Of a stretch of DNA of 64,000 bases, positions 16,998 through 26,245 are shown piece after piece. Origin of the DNA: Dyadobacter sp. CY261. GTDB lineage: Bacteria > Bacteroidota > Bacteroidia > Cytophagales > Spirosomataceae. Under the pieces are notes generated by a model. That model had not been told where the DNA came from. It was given only the letters and a program-made list of their open reading frames with translations, and did not search any database. The translations under genes and the position numbers were made by a program. The DNA lies in contig NZ_JAKCPW010000011.1 in NCBI RefSeq assembly GCF_021440085.1, positions 186,001-250,000 of the forward strand. The letters are read 5' to 3'. Numbering within the stretch: position 1 is the first letter of the stretch; the number at the start of each line of letters is the position of its first letter.

Positions 16998-17585
16998 CTA
17001 TTGATTGATCCTTTTCCGGATGCGGCTCAGCGACGGATTGGTAATGCCAAGATATGAGGAAATGTGGTAGGCAGGTATCCGGTCCACTATATTCGGATGC
17101 TCATTAAGCAGCCGGACGTACCGCTTTTCATGGCTCATAAATAACAGTTCCTCAGTTCGACTTTGTGAATAGGTGAAAAACAGCTCAGCTAATAAACGCC
17201 CGAATATTGCCCAATTCGGATGCGTCGTATAAAGGCCTTTCAGATCCCGGTGAGAAATGTACATGATCTCCGAATCTTCCAATGCCTGAATAAAGTAATG
17301 GCAGATTTCACGCGTGATGAAGCTGCGGAACGAAACAACAAATTGGTTTTCTGAAAAGAAGTAAAGGTTTTTCTCTTCAAATGTTTGCGGGTCGACATAA
17401 TAGATTCTGAAAATACCCTTGACAACGAGTCCGAGATCATTGCAGACCACAAACTGCATATTGAAAAAGTCGCCCTTGTTTATTTTTCGCGACTTCCAGA
17501 AGCCGCCCGCATCAGCAATATCCTTGTCGGTTAATGCGGCGAAATTTCTAAGGTGAGTATTCAGGGTATCACGGTGTTCGGTCAT
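16998..17585 (-). CDS. Crp/Fnr-family transcriptional regulator
   Basis: A 195-residue regulator with an N-terminal cyclic-nucleotide-binding-like beta-roll (KINKGDFFNMQFVVCNDLGLVVKGIFRIYYVD, residues about 30-125) and a C-terminal winged helix (RYVRLLNEHPNIVDRIPAYHISSYLGITNPSLSRIRKRI, about 155-195). The ligand pocket lacks the RxxS cAMP motif, as in most Bacteroidota members. It is divergent from the HdeD-like gene at 17755 with 169 bases between, so it may regulate that gene and itself. Confidence 0.85.
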   Translation of the reverse strand: MTEHRDTLNTHLRNFAALTDKDIADAGGFWKSRKINKGDFFNMQFVVCNDLGLVVKGIFRIYYVDPQTFEEKNLYFFSENQFVVSFRSFITREICHYFIQALEDSEIMYISHRDLKGLYTTHPNWAIFGRLLAELFFTYSQSRTEELLFMSHEKRYVRLLNEHPNIVDRIPAYHISSYLGITNPSLSRIRKRINQ

Positions 17586-17754
17586 TTTGATCGTTTTAAA
17601 CGGCCCACTTATTTTGCATGCTTACCCGATAAGGAACTCGCAGCCCATAGCCCTGGTCAATTTTTCAAGTTTTTTCTCCCGGTTTTAACTTAGGTGAAAA
17701 ACAGGGAAAAAATATCCATTGACCTTTGGTGTACAAAATAAACGATCATACATC

Positions 17755-18342
17755 ATGAAATCAACAGATCAATCTCACAGCGGCATTTCAAGCGAAGCAA
17801 TTGAAACCGCTAAATCGCTACGCAAGCTCTATTTCATGCGTGCAGCGTTTTCTATCGTTTGGGTGATCCTTGTAGCTGCCTTTGCCAAGACCAATGTGAC
17901 CATTGCTACCGTCCTCTTCATCATTTATCCGGCATGGGATGCATTTGCAACCTTTTTCGATATGAAAGCCAATCCGCCTGCTTCCAATAAAGGCCCGCAG
18001 TTTCTGAACATCGCCATCAGCATTACCACCACAGTAGCAGTGATAGTTGCTCTGCAAAATGGCATTCCGCAGGCCCTGATCGTATTTGGCGTCTGGGCGA
18101 TCCTGACAGGACTTATTCAACTGATACTTGGCCTGCGCCGCCGCAAGCAACTGGGCGGTCAATGGCCGATGATCATCAGCGGAGGGCAATCCATGCTGGC
18201 TGGTGGTTCATTTATAGCGATGGCAAATGCCCCCGATTCAGGTATTACCACACTCGCAGGCTACGCAGCATTCGGAGCGTTCTATTTTATCCTGGCCGCA
18301 TTCCGACTATCTAAAACCATTAAAGCTGAAACAATTGTCTGA
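17755..18342 (+). CDS. HdeD-like DUF308 membrane protein
   Basis: A 195-residue inner-membrane protein with about six helices in pairs (FSIVWVILVAAFA, ATVLFIIYPAWDAFATFF, IAISITTTVAVIVAL, ALIVFGVWAILTGLIQLILGL, GGQSMLAGGSFI, TLAGYAAFGAFYFILAAFRL). The DUF308 repeat pattern (helix pairs ending in Arg/Lys-rich loop RRRKQLGGQWP) is clear. ATG 17755 is used rather than an in-frame start 36 bases upstream. HdeD of Escherichia coli belongs to the acid-resistance island; role here is inferred only as stress related. It is divergent from a Crp/Fnr gene. Confidence 0.75.
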   Translation: MKSTDQSHSGISSEAIETAKSLRKLYFMRAAFSIVWVILVAAFAKTNVTIATVLFIIYPAWDAFATFFDMKANPPASNKGPQFLNIAISITTTVAVIVALQNGIPQALIVFGVWAILTGLIQLILGLRRRKQLGGQWPMIISGGQSMLAGGSFIAMANAPDSGITTLAGYAAFGAFYFILAAFRLSKTIKAETIV

Positions 18343-18361
18343 TACGCCGGGCACGGGTCAA

Positions 18362-19039
18362 TCAATACACCGCCTGCGATCCCGCATGCCTGCTCCCCCA
18401 TTTGTACCGGTGCGTCCAGTAAGCCACTTTCATCGATAAATAGCCGATCCCTGCGCCTACCAGCACGTCGCTGATATAATGCCTGTTGTTGGCTACACGC
18501 AGTAGCCCAACCGACGAAGCAACCGTGTAGGACGCGTAAGGCATCCAGGGATACCGGCCTTTGTATTCCTCATTCAAAAATGTGGCAGCCGCAAATGCCT
18601 GGGTGGTATGCCCCGACGGAAAGGAATTATACGAGCTGCCATCAGGTCGAAGCGTATGCGTAGCCGATTTCAGGATCGTCGCGGTGGTCAGCGCCATCGC
18701 CTCACCTTTGACCAGGATCACCGTGCGGTTCAGGACGTCGGTTTTGGATCGAATGCCGAATGCATCCAGACCGTAGGCTATGGCAAGAGGTGAAAACTGC
18801 ATGTAATCGTCGATATGCGTACGAAACCTCGGGATATGCCGATTCCGGCTTTCGGCGAGCTCGTTTTTAATAGACTCTTCCGAATGCCCATTGGCCAGAA
18901 GGCCACCGATGATGAGCGATGCAGGCGCGTAGAAATGCTGCAATGTCAACGGTTTACGTACGGGCAGGCTATCGGCAGACGTAAGCGGGTGTGCGAGGGA
19001 GCATGTGGAGGAAAGGAGGAAAATAATCAGCAGCCGCAT
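18362..19039 (-). CDS. PAP2-superfamily phosphatase, exported
   Basis: A 225-residue protein with signal peptide (MRLLIIFLLSSTCSLA) and a PAP2/acid phosphatase core. The three-part active-site signature is present: K...LRPDG (about 137-145), SFPSGHTTQ (about 150-158, general-acid His) and the RVANNRHYISDVLVG segment (about 193-208, nucleophile His). Members dephosphorylate lipid phosphates (phosphatidic acid, undecaprenyl-PP, lipid A) or are non-specific acid phosphatases. It begins 11 bases after the TonB receptor stop, so it belongs to the TCS-receptor operon upstream. Confidence 0.87.
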   Translation of the reverse strand: MRLLIIFLLSSTCSLAHPLTSADSLPVRKPLTLQHFYAPASLIIGGLLANGHSEESIKNELAESRNRHIPRFRTHIDDYMQFSPLAIAYGLDAFGIRSKTDVLNRTVILVKGEAMALTTATILKSATHTLRPDGSSYNSFPSGHTTQAFAAATFLNEEYKGRYPWMPYASYTVASSVGLLRVANNRHYISDVLVGAGIGYLSMKVAYWTHRYKWGSRHAGSQAVY

Positions 19040-19050
19040 GGGTAAATGGG

Positions 19051-21453
19051 TTAGAATTTAAAACTATATCCGGCCCGAACAAGCTGGGTCTCGTAGTAAT
19101 CGCGGCTGCTATAATGGAAGCCGTCGCCGTACACCGTTTTGCGGACTACAAGCGTCCCAAAAAGGTCGGTGGCATTGATGAAAACTTCGCCCTTCGGCAA
19201 TTGTCGCTTGGCACCCGCGTCTACGGAGAAGCGGTAGCCGGTCCGGCCCTGCGGAACAATGTCGGGTGCCTGATACGTGGTTACCACTTGCAGTTCTGCC
19301 TTTTTGCCTTTCAACACTGCGCTGGCCTTGGCACTTCCAGAGGTTAGCGACTGTTTCCCGGCACTGTAAATAGATCTTACCGGGTAGAGGTTTTCAATGG
19401 AGAATGCATTGACAGTAGTCTTATAGATATTCCCGTTTACATTCAGTGAAAACCAGTTGGTTAAATCCTGCTGCCATACCAGCTCACCACCGGTGTTATA
19501 GCTCTTACCTGCATTCTGGAACACATTATAGATCAAAGTACTGCCTGGCACGATGGTACCGATCCGCGTGATGGTGCCATTCGTTTGCTTGCCGTACAAT
19601 GCGGCATAGAACGAGCCATTCTCCCCAGTGGTTTTATAACCCGCTTCCCAGGAGCTGGTAAATTGCGGTTTGAGGGCCGGATTGCCGATCTTGATGATTT
19701 CCGCGTCGTCGTACTTGGGGAAAATCCGGATATCGACCTCATTAGGCCGGTCTACGCGCCGGTTGTAAAAAAGCGAAACCTTGTTGCGATTGTCGAACTT
19801 GTAAGCAAGGCGCATATTCGGGAAAGGTTTGGCGTACGTATAACCATCGCTGTGGTATGTAGGGTGAGTGGGATTGACCTTGTACCGGAGATTGATATAC
19901 TCAACCCGCAAGCCAGCTTCCAGCTCGAATTTTTTGTTTTCAAAAACATAATTCCCATACACGGCCGGAATGGTCTCCTTGTAGTCGGCTCGCCCACCCG
20001 CGAGGCTGTCAATAGGCGAATTCAGTCCTGGAAAGAACTGCATATGCGTAGGGATAAACCGCCGGCGCAATTTTATCCCGCCTTCCAGCCTTCCATAGCG
20101 CAGCGGGCGGATGTAGTCCGCGTTCAGGTCAAACACATTCTCGTCCGAAAGCAGCTTGAATGCGTCCCTACCCATGAAATCGGGCATGATGTTAGTGAAA
20201 AAATACTGCTCATTCTCGCGGTGGAAAGTGTAGTTCATCCCGACATTGAGCACGCGCCCGGGTTGCGCATATTTGTGCTGGTAGGAGACACTCGCCGTCG
20301 CGGTTGTTTTTAATTCGTCTTCCAGGAACTGCCACAGACGACTCCGCCGGGTCAGGTCCGCGTTGAAAAAAGGCTCGTCGCCGCGGTCGAGGATCTTCTC
20401 GCTGCTGAAAAGCGCCGATACCGACAATGCATTCCGGTCGTCGAAAGTCCAGTCGGCACCGGTTTTGGCGGTGATCACGTTGGTGCTCCGGTTGCGTTTG
20501 GTCTGCTGCCGCACGGTATCGCCCGTGTCGTAAAACCGGTTTACAAACTCATTCTTATTGAGTGTAGGCGTATGCAGATAATCCCCTTGAAAGAACGCAT
20601 TGACCTTTTTCTTTTTGTAGTTCAGGGCAACCGAGGGGTTTAGTTTGAGGGTATTGCGGTATTGCGGTCGAATATCGGGCAGATTTTCTTTCCTTACCCA
20701 CAATGCACCTACTCCGGCTGCCATTCCGATTTTCCCGTTGAACCCCTCCTGCTTTTCCTTTTTGTAAATGATGTTGATGATCCCCGCATTGCCGTTGGCA
20801 TCATAGCGTGCCGAAGGATTATTGATGATCTCGATGCGTTCGATGGCCGATGCGGGAATGTTGTCGAGGCTCGTTTGGCTTCCGAAACCGGTCAGGGCGG
20901 TCTGCCGGCCGTCGACCAGAATTGCTACCTTATCACTTCCGCGCAACAGCACCTTTCCGTCTTCTCCGGCAGTGACGCCGGGCAGGTTTTTCAACGCCTG
21001 CAATACCGATCCGCCGCTTTGGCTCACATTACGGCCGATATTGAACGTTTTTCGGTCAAGCTTGTCGGCTACACCTTCGGTCTGCGGGCCGGTGATAGTA
21101 ATTTCCTGCAAAGCCCGCGAGTCTTCGGGCATTCGAATTTCGCCCATGTCCAGGAAAGGACTCAATGCACCTGCAATCACCGGCTTTTGCACCAATTTGT
21201 AACCCAGCGAGCGGCATTCGAGCAGGTAGTTGCCGCTTGCGATATCCGGTAACACAAACCGACCCTGCTCGTTGCTGATCGTGCCGGTTACAAAAGCACT
21301 GTCCTGTTCCGAATTCAGTACAACGTTCACGAACGGGAGCATTTCCCCTTTTTCCGCCGACCTGACCCGCCCGGAAAGGGTCACTTTCTGCGCCTTAACA
21401 TGCGTCATGACGAAAATGCAGCAGACTAATGCCAGGATGCTCTTTACAGCCAT
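19051..21453 (-). CDS. TonB-dependent receptor, OMP_b-brl_3 type (non-SusC)
   Basis: An 800-residue outer-membrane receptor. Signal peptide (1-21), carboxypeptidase-regulatory-like domain (about 23-105: VTLSGRVRSAEKGEMLPFVN, LECRSLGYK), plug (about 115-235: LQEITITGPQ, LKNLPGVTAGEDGKVLLRGS, ILVDGRQ, IERIEIINNPSARYDANGNAGIINI) and a beta-barrel ending in SFKF. The NPSARYDANGNAGIINI block marks the outer-membrane-receptor family often next to two-component systems, rather than SusC (no SusD is present). Upstream, 64 bases away, is the histidine kinase gene; downstream is PAP2. Ligand unknown. Confidence 0.9.
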   Translation of the reverse strand: MAVKSILALVCCIFVMTHVKAQKVTLSGRVRSAEKGEMLPFVNVVLNSEQDSAFVTGTISNEQGRFVLPDIASGNYLLECRSLGYKLVQKPVIAGALSPFLDMGEIRMPEDSRALQEITITGPQTEGVADKLDRKTFNIGRNVSQSGGSVLQALKNLPGVTAGEDGKVLLRGSDKVAILVDGRQTALTGFGSQTSLDNIPASAIERIEIINNPSARYDANGNAGIINIIYKKEKQEGFNGKIGMAAGVGALWVRKENLPDIRPQYRNTLKLNPSVALNYKKKKVNAFFQGDYLHTPTLNKNEFVNRFYDTGDTVRQQTKRNRSTNVITAKTGADWTFDDRNALSVSALFSSEKILDRGDEPFFNADLTRRSRLWQFLEDELKTTATASVSYQHKYAQPGRVLNVGMNYTFHRENEQYFFTNIMPDFMGRDAFKLLSDENVFDLNADYIRPLRYGRLEGGIKLRRRFIPTHMQFFPGLNSPIDSLAGGRADYKETIPAVYGNYVFENKKFELEAGLRVEYINLRYKVNPTHPTYHSDGYTYAKPFPNMRLAYKFDNRNKVSLFYNRRVDRPNEVDIRIFPKYDDAEIIKIGNPALKPQFTSSWEAGYKTTGENGSFYAALYGKQTNGTITRIGTIVPGSTLIYNVFQNAGKSYNTGGELVWQQDLTNWFSLNVNGNIYKTTVNAFSIENLYPVRSIYSAGKQSLTSGSAKASAVLKGKKAELQVVTTYQAPDIVPQGRTGYRFSVDAGAKRQLPKGEVFINATDLFGTLVVRKTVYGDGFHYSSRDYYETQLVRAGYSFKF

Positions 21454-21517
21454 TCAGAATAAAGCTTTTGGTTATCTGATGGCAAATTTGGACACCGATT
21501 TAGAAGAATTTTTGAAT

Positions 21518-22789
21518 TCAGAAACGGACAGAGAAATGATGTACACCGTCGGCGAACCGGTAGCCGATCTGCCAGCCATAGCGGTCGCAGATCTCGCGTG
21601 TGATCGCGAGGCCAAGCCCGCTACCGGCATGCTGGCCAGAAGCCTGGGCAAACCTTTTGAAGAGATTTTGTTCCTGTAAAGCTTCTGTTCCGGTATTGCT
21701 GACGGTTAGCGATCCCACATCCAACCGGACATCGATTTTACCGCCGGCTGGCGTGTAGCGCACCGCATTGACTAGCAGGTTAGTCAGCAAAATTTCCACC
21801 AGCATCGGGTTGGTTTGCACGTAAAGCGCTTCGATACTTTGGGAATAGTGAAGCGAATTGTTTTCAAAGCGGTCTTCGAACTGGGCTGCGAGGGCAACCA
21901 GCATGTCGCCCAGGGCCACCTGCTCCGTCCCTTCAAACTGCGCGTGCTCGATCCTGGCCAGCAGCAGCAGGTTTTTATTAATCCTCGATACGCGGTTAAT
22001 AGCCTGATACACCTCCTCAACGGTCTGCAATTGCGCGGCGTCCAGCGACTGGCTCTGCAAGAGCATATCCAACTTCGATTTAACAATGGCGAGCGGCGTC
22101 TGCAACTCGTGGGAGGCATTTTCGGTAAATTCCCTTTGCTGACGGTATGACGCGAGGCTGCTATCCATCAGGCTTTCGAGGCTTGCATTCAAGTCGGCGA
22201 ACTCGGTTACCTGCGATGGCGGCAGCGAAACTGTGCGGCCACTTTCAAGACGGAATGCCCGCAGGCTGGTAAGCGTGCCATAAAAGGGCTGCCAGATGCG
22301 CAGTGCGGTTTTACGGTTGAGATAAATAAACCCGGCCAGCAGCAGCATAATAAAAAACACCGTCACCGCGGCAATAGCCAGGATCGTCTCGTCGATTTCC
22401 TCCATATTCGTTTCAATCAAAACCCGGTAGAGCCTGCTGTTGACGCGGATATCGGTCACCAGGCAGCGAAACTGTTCCCGGTCGTTCATGAAAGTATCGA
22501 ACCGGATAATGGTATAAAGGCTGTCGGGCCGTGGTGCAGCTGTTTCGCTGAAAGAAAAGCCGGGTTGCACCTTGTCGAGCACCGCGATCATATCACCGAC
22601 CGCCGTGTCGGGCAGATTCAGTCGGGTAAGGCGTTTCTCCAACTTTTCACGAATCGCATAATGATGCTTGTCCAGTTCATTTTCCCAGATCCAGTCAATG
22701 ATCAGGAAATAAACCGGAATGCTTATTAACAGCACTGCAAGCGCATATACGATCAGTGGTCGCAGACTTTGATCGAGCAGCTTCTTCAT
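21518..22789 (-). CDS. Sensor histidine kinase (OmpR-partner type)
   Basis: A 423-residue membrane kinase: helix 1 (about 12-32), a periplasmic loop of about 100 residues, helix 2 (about 135-157), short linker, HisKA with phospho-acceptor His227 (ENASHELQTPLAIVK), and HATPase with N-box LLTNLLVNAVRYTP and G-box GSGLGLAITREICDRYG. Architecture resembles PmrB/QseC. ATG 22789 overlaps the response-regulator stop as ATGA, the usual coupling; an upstream in-frame ATG at 22798 would add MGR. The periplasmic loop has no recognised sensor domain, so the signal is unknown. Confidence 0.9.
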   Translation of the reverse strand: MKKLLDQSLRPLIVYALAVLLISIPVYFLIIDWIWENELDKHHYAIREKLEKRLTRLNLPDTAVGDMIAVLDKVQPGFSFSETAAPRPDSLYTIIRFDTFMNDREQFRCLVTDIRVNSRLYRVLIETNMEEIDETILAIAAVTVFFIMLLLAGFIYLNRKTALRIWQPFYGTLTSLRAFRLESGRTVSLPPSQVTEFADLNASLESLMDSSLASYRQQREFTENASHELQTPLAIVKSKLDMLLQSQSLDAAQLQTVEEVYQAINRVSRINKNLLLLARIEHAQFEGTEQVALGDMLVALAAQFEDRFENNSLHYSQSIEALYVQTNPMLVEILLTNLLVNAVRYTPAGGKIDVRLDVGSLTVSNTGTEALQEQNLFKRFAQASGQHAGSGLGLAITREICDRYGWQIGYRFADGVHHFSVRF

Positions 22790-23460
22790 CCTTCCCATTT
22801 GTAGCCGGTTCCATAAACTGTTTTCAGGTAATTGCCATAACCCGCCTCTCCCAGCTTCTTTTTCAAATTTTTAACATGGGCGTACACGAAGTCGTGGTTA
22901 TCGAACATATCCGCAATATCGCCCGACAAATGCTCAGCCAGGGCACTTTTGGCGATCACCCTGTTTTTGTTTCCTATAAAAAACAGCAATAGGTCCAGCT
23001 CTTTCTTCGTCAGCACGACGATGAGGCCGTTAACTGTAACGGTTTTACTGAGCAGATCAACTTTTAACTCATTCTGCGTAATGCTGTTATGATTACCAAA
23101 GCTCCGTCTCCGTATAACGGAGTAGATTCGCGCCGCAAGCTCGGGCAAATGGAAGGGTTTTGCCAGATAATCGTCAGCCCCTGCATGCAGACCTCTGATT
23201 TTATGTTCATAATCTCCTTTGGCCGAAATAATGATCACCCCATCTTGTTGGCCCTGCTTTTTGAGTGTTTCAAGAATATCCATCCCATCGCCGCCGGGCA
23301 GCATCAGATCGAGCAGGATGCAATCGTACCGGTACAGCTCCACTTTCTCCCGCGCCTGTGCCCAGTTGCCTGCATACTCGCACAGGTAGTCCTGGGCCGA
23401 CAGGTACGTGCCGATGCTCTGGGCAAGTCCAGGCTCATCTTCAATGATCAGGATTTTCAT
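22786..23460 (-). CDS. OmpR-family response regulator
   Basis: A 224-residue regulator: receiver (1-118) with acidic pocket Glu7-Asp8, phospho-acceptor Asp51 (LLDLMLPGGDG) and Lys in LAKPFHLPEL, then a winged-helix DNA-binding domain (about 125-222) ending YLKTVYGTGYKWEG. The sequence resembles QseB/PmrA. It is translationally coupled to the kinase downstream. Probably controls the six-gene minus-strand run (LtaS-like, HD, itself, kinase, TonB receptor, PAP2) or part of it. Confidence 0.9.
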   Translation of the reverse strand: MKILIIEDEPGLAQSIGTYLSAQDYLCEYAGNWAQAREKVELYRYDCILLDLMLPGGDGMDILETLKKQGQQDGVIIISAKGDYEHKIRGLHAGADDYLAKPFHLPELAARIYSVIRRRSFGNHNSITQNELKVDLLSKTVTVNGLIVVLTKKELDLLLFFIGNKNRVIAKSALAEHLSGDIADMFDNHDFVYAHVKNLKKKLGEAGYGNYLKTVYGTGYKWEG

Positions 23461-23497
23461 GCAGGTAATTTACCGTAAGAATTCGATTTTCGACGGA

Positions 23498-24097
23498 TCA
23501 AAGTTTCAGCAAGGATTCTTGTAACTTTTGCAGGTTCCTCCTTTTTTGGCGGGAAAGCTTCTGCTGGCAGTACAATGTATGGTATTCGTGAGAAAGCAGG
23601 AGTTTGGTCGTTGCCTCGATCCATTCACGGGCCGGTATTTGCTGCCCTAAGCGGTGTTGCACCTCCTGGCGCATAAGAGCATCGCAATTTAGGAAATCTG
23701 TGGTACCTAGATGATACAGATCTGCATCGCAAACGATAGATTCCAAAAGATTCGTGGGCTTCTGTGGCAAAATGGTAGCCAGGATACAGCTGCTGACTGC
23801 ATCCAGAACGGTTTCGTCCAGCTGCCAGGCCTGGCCGAATTGATGGAGTAATTCCACCGCCCGCTTCTCATGTCCGGAAGGCTGTCCATACACATAACCT
23901 AAGTCGTGGAACCAGCCGGCAGCCGATACGATGAAAGAATCGCGGGTATCCAACTGGTAATAGTGTGCTATTTCAGCGCACCTATCGACAACATACCGTG
24001 TATGGGCTATGTTATGATAAGCCTGTTCATTTGCGTCCGTCACGAGTAGGTCAGAGGCATATCGCCCGATGCGACCTAATATTTCGAAGTAATTCAT
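23498..24097 (-). CDS. HD-domain metal-dependent phosphohydrolase
   Basis: A 199-residue cytoplasmic protein with an HD fold: YHNIAHTRYVVDRCAEIA (His ligand pair), GWFHDLGYVYG (the HD dyad), and GHEKRAVELL, then CDADLYHLG giving the last Asp. The members are nucleotide or phospho-ester hydrolases; substrate here is unknown. ATG 24097 is preferred to TTG 24109. It lies 103 bases after the LtaS-like gene and 37 bases before the response regulator, all on the minus strand. Confidence 0.8.
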   Translation of the reverse strand: MNYFEILGRIGRYASDLLVTDANEQAYHNIAHTRYVVDRCAEIAHYYQLDTRDSFIVSAAGWFHDLGYVYGQPSGHEKRAVELLHQFGQAWQLDETVLDAVSSCILATILPQKPTNLLESIVCDADLYHLGTTDFLNCDALMRQEVQHRLGQQIPAREWIEATTKLLLSHEYHTLYCQQKLSRQKRRNLQKLQESLLKL

Positions 24098-24200
24098 ATT
24101 TTGCTTCAATGAGGTCTGTTCTGAGAGTTCGATTCCTGATACCGTCAGATTTAGAAGAAATACTGAACCCGATTGTGCACCTGCTATGGGTACATACCGG

Positions 24201-26168
24201 TTATTTTTTCATGAGCCCTTTCCTGAACTGCGAGCTGGCGCATTGATACCATGCGATGGCTTCTTCGACAAGGTGTTTGTTTATAGGACTTTCCTTAGCC
24301 GAGCCATCCCGGAAGTCGGGCATGAATGTGGCCGCTTGTTTCTGGGGTCTCAAGATCACCAGGGAGTCGTGTTTAATGTAGCCCAGGCTTTGATAGGTAC
24401 TGATGAATGCGCGCTCCCGGCCCGCTTCTAGCTTAAAAATATCATAACCGAAAAATTTGCTGCGGTAAGAAAAATTGAGCAGGCCCAGAATGGTAGGACC
24501 AAGATCGATCTGACTCATGAGCCGTGGCATGGTGCCAGCCTTAACAAGCCCGGGGGCATAAATCATCAACGGAATTTTGTAGCGGTTAACGGGAAGATCG
24601 GTCTTTCCCGCACTGGACGCACAGTGGTCAGCCACAATGACGAATATCGAATTGCTGAACCAGGGCTTGCTTCTTGCATTGCGGATAAACTGACCAATGG
24701 CAAAATCGGTATACTTCACAGCCCCCTCGCGGCTGGTATGCGAAGGTATGTCAATCCTGCCCTCCGGATAGGTATATGGACGATGATTGGAAGTGGTCAT
24801 AATATGGCTAAATACTGGTTTGCCTGCCTGGGTAGCAAGGCTGATCTGTCGGCTGGCCAGTTCGAAGAGGTTTTCGTCGGCTACACCCCAGATGTTTTCA
24901 TAGTCAATCTCCTCTTTGGACAATGCGGCCCGGTCCACCACCTGGTAGCCATTATGTTCGAAGAAATACCCCATATTATCAAAATACCCGTAGCCACCGT
25001 AGACGAATTGGGTCTGGTAACCCTTGCTTTTCAACACGTTTCCCATTGAAAACAGCCCTTCATTGCGCGGCCGCCGGACGATTGACTGCCCCGGTGTTGG
25101 TGGCGCGCATATCGACAATGCTTCCAAACCCCGGACCGTGCGTGTACCGGTGGCATAAAGATTGGTAAATAAAAGGCTTTCGCGGGCAAGAGAATCCAGA
25201 AAAGGCGTGACCCCCAGTTTGTTTCCAAAACTTCCCAGAAAATCGGCACTGAGGCTTTCTACACTGATCAAAATAATATTTTTATGTAACTCGGGCCCGG
25301 AATTAACGATTTGTCGTTCGATACTGAATGGGTTGTTCCCTAAAAAATGGCTCTCCGGCGTTTTGACCAACGAACGAATATCGGAAGATGCACGCCGGTC
25401 GCTCAACCTTAAATAAAATTGATCATAATCCAGCTCATTGTTCCGGTAGGCGGCAAACAGCTCATACATTCCGTTGCCCGCCAGCTCATTGTTATAGGTG
25501 TTTTTGCTGAACTGTCTGGTACTGTTATCGACCAGCACAAACGCTGCAACTACCAAAATCAGATAGCCCGCCAATGCCAGCGACCGCATTCCAAATCGCA
25601 TGGAGGAAAAAGCCAGTCGGTTGGCGACCCTCAACATCAGGAGTGTCAAAAACACCGAAAGAACGACCAGTAAGCCCAGGATGACTTCTATCGGATACGA
25701 TTGACGGATGTTCCCAATTACTTCCTGCGTATACACGAGGTAATCCACTGCAATGAAATTGAAACGGGAGCCGAACTCGTCCCAAAAGACACATTCGGAA
25801 ACCGCATTTAATAACAGGAGGAACATCATCACAAATACCAGCGAGTGCATTACCCATTGATAACCCTTCTTTTCTCCTAACCGACCGGGGGTCAGCCATC
25901 CGATAAGCATCAACGGAAGGATAAAGTACAAGGAGTTGATCAGATCGTAGAACAGGCCGATGCCGAATATGCTCAGCACGCTCACGGGACCATATTCGAC
26001 GTTTTGCCCGGCCTTAAGCATCAGCGCCAGGCGGGTGATCGTGGAAAATATAATGAGCAGGGCGGCTAAACTAACAGGGATAGTCAAAAAACCGGATCGT
26101 CGGCCAGGTACATTACCCGTGCGCTCAGTGGCAGTAATCATTGAATCAGGAGGTGTCAGCAGGGCCAT
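24201..26168 (-). CDS. LtaS/EptA-like membrane sulfatase-fold transferase
   Basis: A 655-residue protein with five N-terminal membrane helices (about residues 27-215) and a periplasmic alkaline-phosphatase/sulfatase-fold domain (about 293-600). Metal-site residues are visible: Glu304 in ISVESLSADF, the Thr of YATGTRTVRGLEA (the nucleophile position of LtaS), VADHCASSAG with Asp-His, and HIMTTSNHRPY. This is the LtaS type, which transfers phosphoglycerol (or phosphoethanolamine in Gram-negative relatives) from phospholipid to an acceptor. Lipoteichoic acid is not expected in a Gram-negative cell, so lipid A, glycan or osmoregulated-glucan modification is more likely (inference). First gene of the minus-strand run. 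Confidence 0.85.
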   Translation of the reverse strand: MALLTPPDSMITATERTGNVPGRRSGFLTIPVSLAALLIIFSTITRLALMLKAGQNVEYGPVSVLSIFGIGLFYDLINSLYFILPLMLIGWLTPGRLGEKKGYQWVMHSLVFVMMFLLLLNAVSECVFWDEFGSRFNFIAVDYLVYTQEVIGNIRQSYPIEVILGLLVVLSVFLTLLMLRVANRLAFSSMRFGMRSLALAGYLILVVAAFVLVDNSTRQFSKNTYNNELAGNGMYELFAAYRNNELDYDQFYLRLSDRRASSDIRSLVKTPESHFLGNNPFSIERQIVNSGPELHKNIILISVESLSADFLGSFGNKLGVTPFLDSLARESLLFTNLYATGTRTVRGLEALSICAPPTPGQSIVRRPRNEGLFSMGNVLKSKGYQTQFVYGGYGYFDNMGYFFEHNGYQVVDRAALSKEEIDYENIWGVADENLFELASRQISLATQAGKPVFSHIMTTSNHRPYTYPEGRIDIPSHTSREGAVKYTDFAIGQFIRNARSKPWFSNSIFVIVADHCASSAGKTDLPVNRYKIPLMIYAPGLVKAGTMPRLMSQIDLGPTILGLLNFSYRSKFFGYDIFKLEAGRERAFISTYQSLGYIKHDSLVILRPQKQAATFMPDFRDGSAKESPINKHLVEEAIAWYQCASSQFRKGLMKK

Positions 26169-26245
26169 CGTTGGCCCGTTTTCGCGCTGAAACTACCAGT
26201 GAATTTTGAATTCTTTTTGAATTCAAAATTCGTACACTTCCTGGA

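Noticed and set aside
19585..20313. Plus-strand frame of 242 codons inside the TonB receptor gene
   Set aside because: Antisense shadow of a gene with clear plug and barrel motifs; no start context or domain.
20662..21252. Plus-strand frame of 196 codons in the TonB receptor gene
   Set aside because: Antisense shadow; no recognisable protein pattern.
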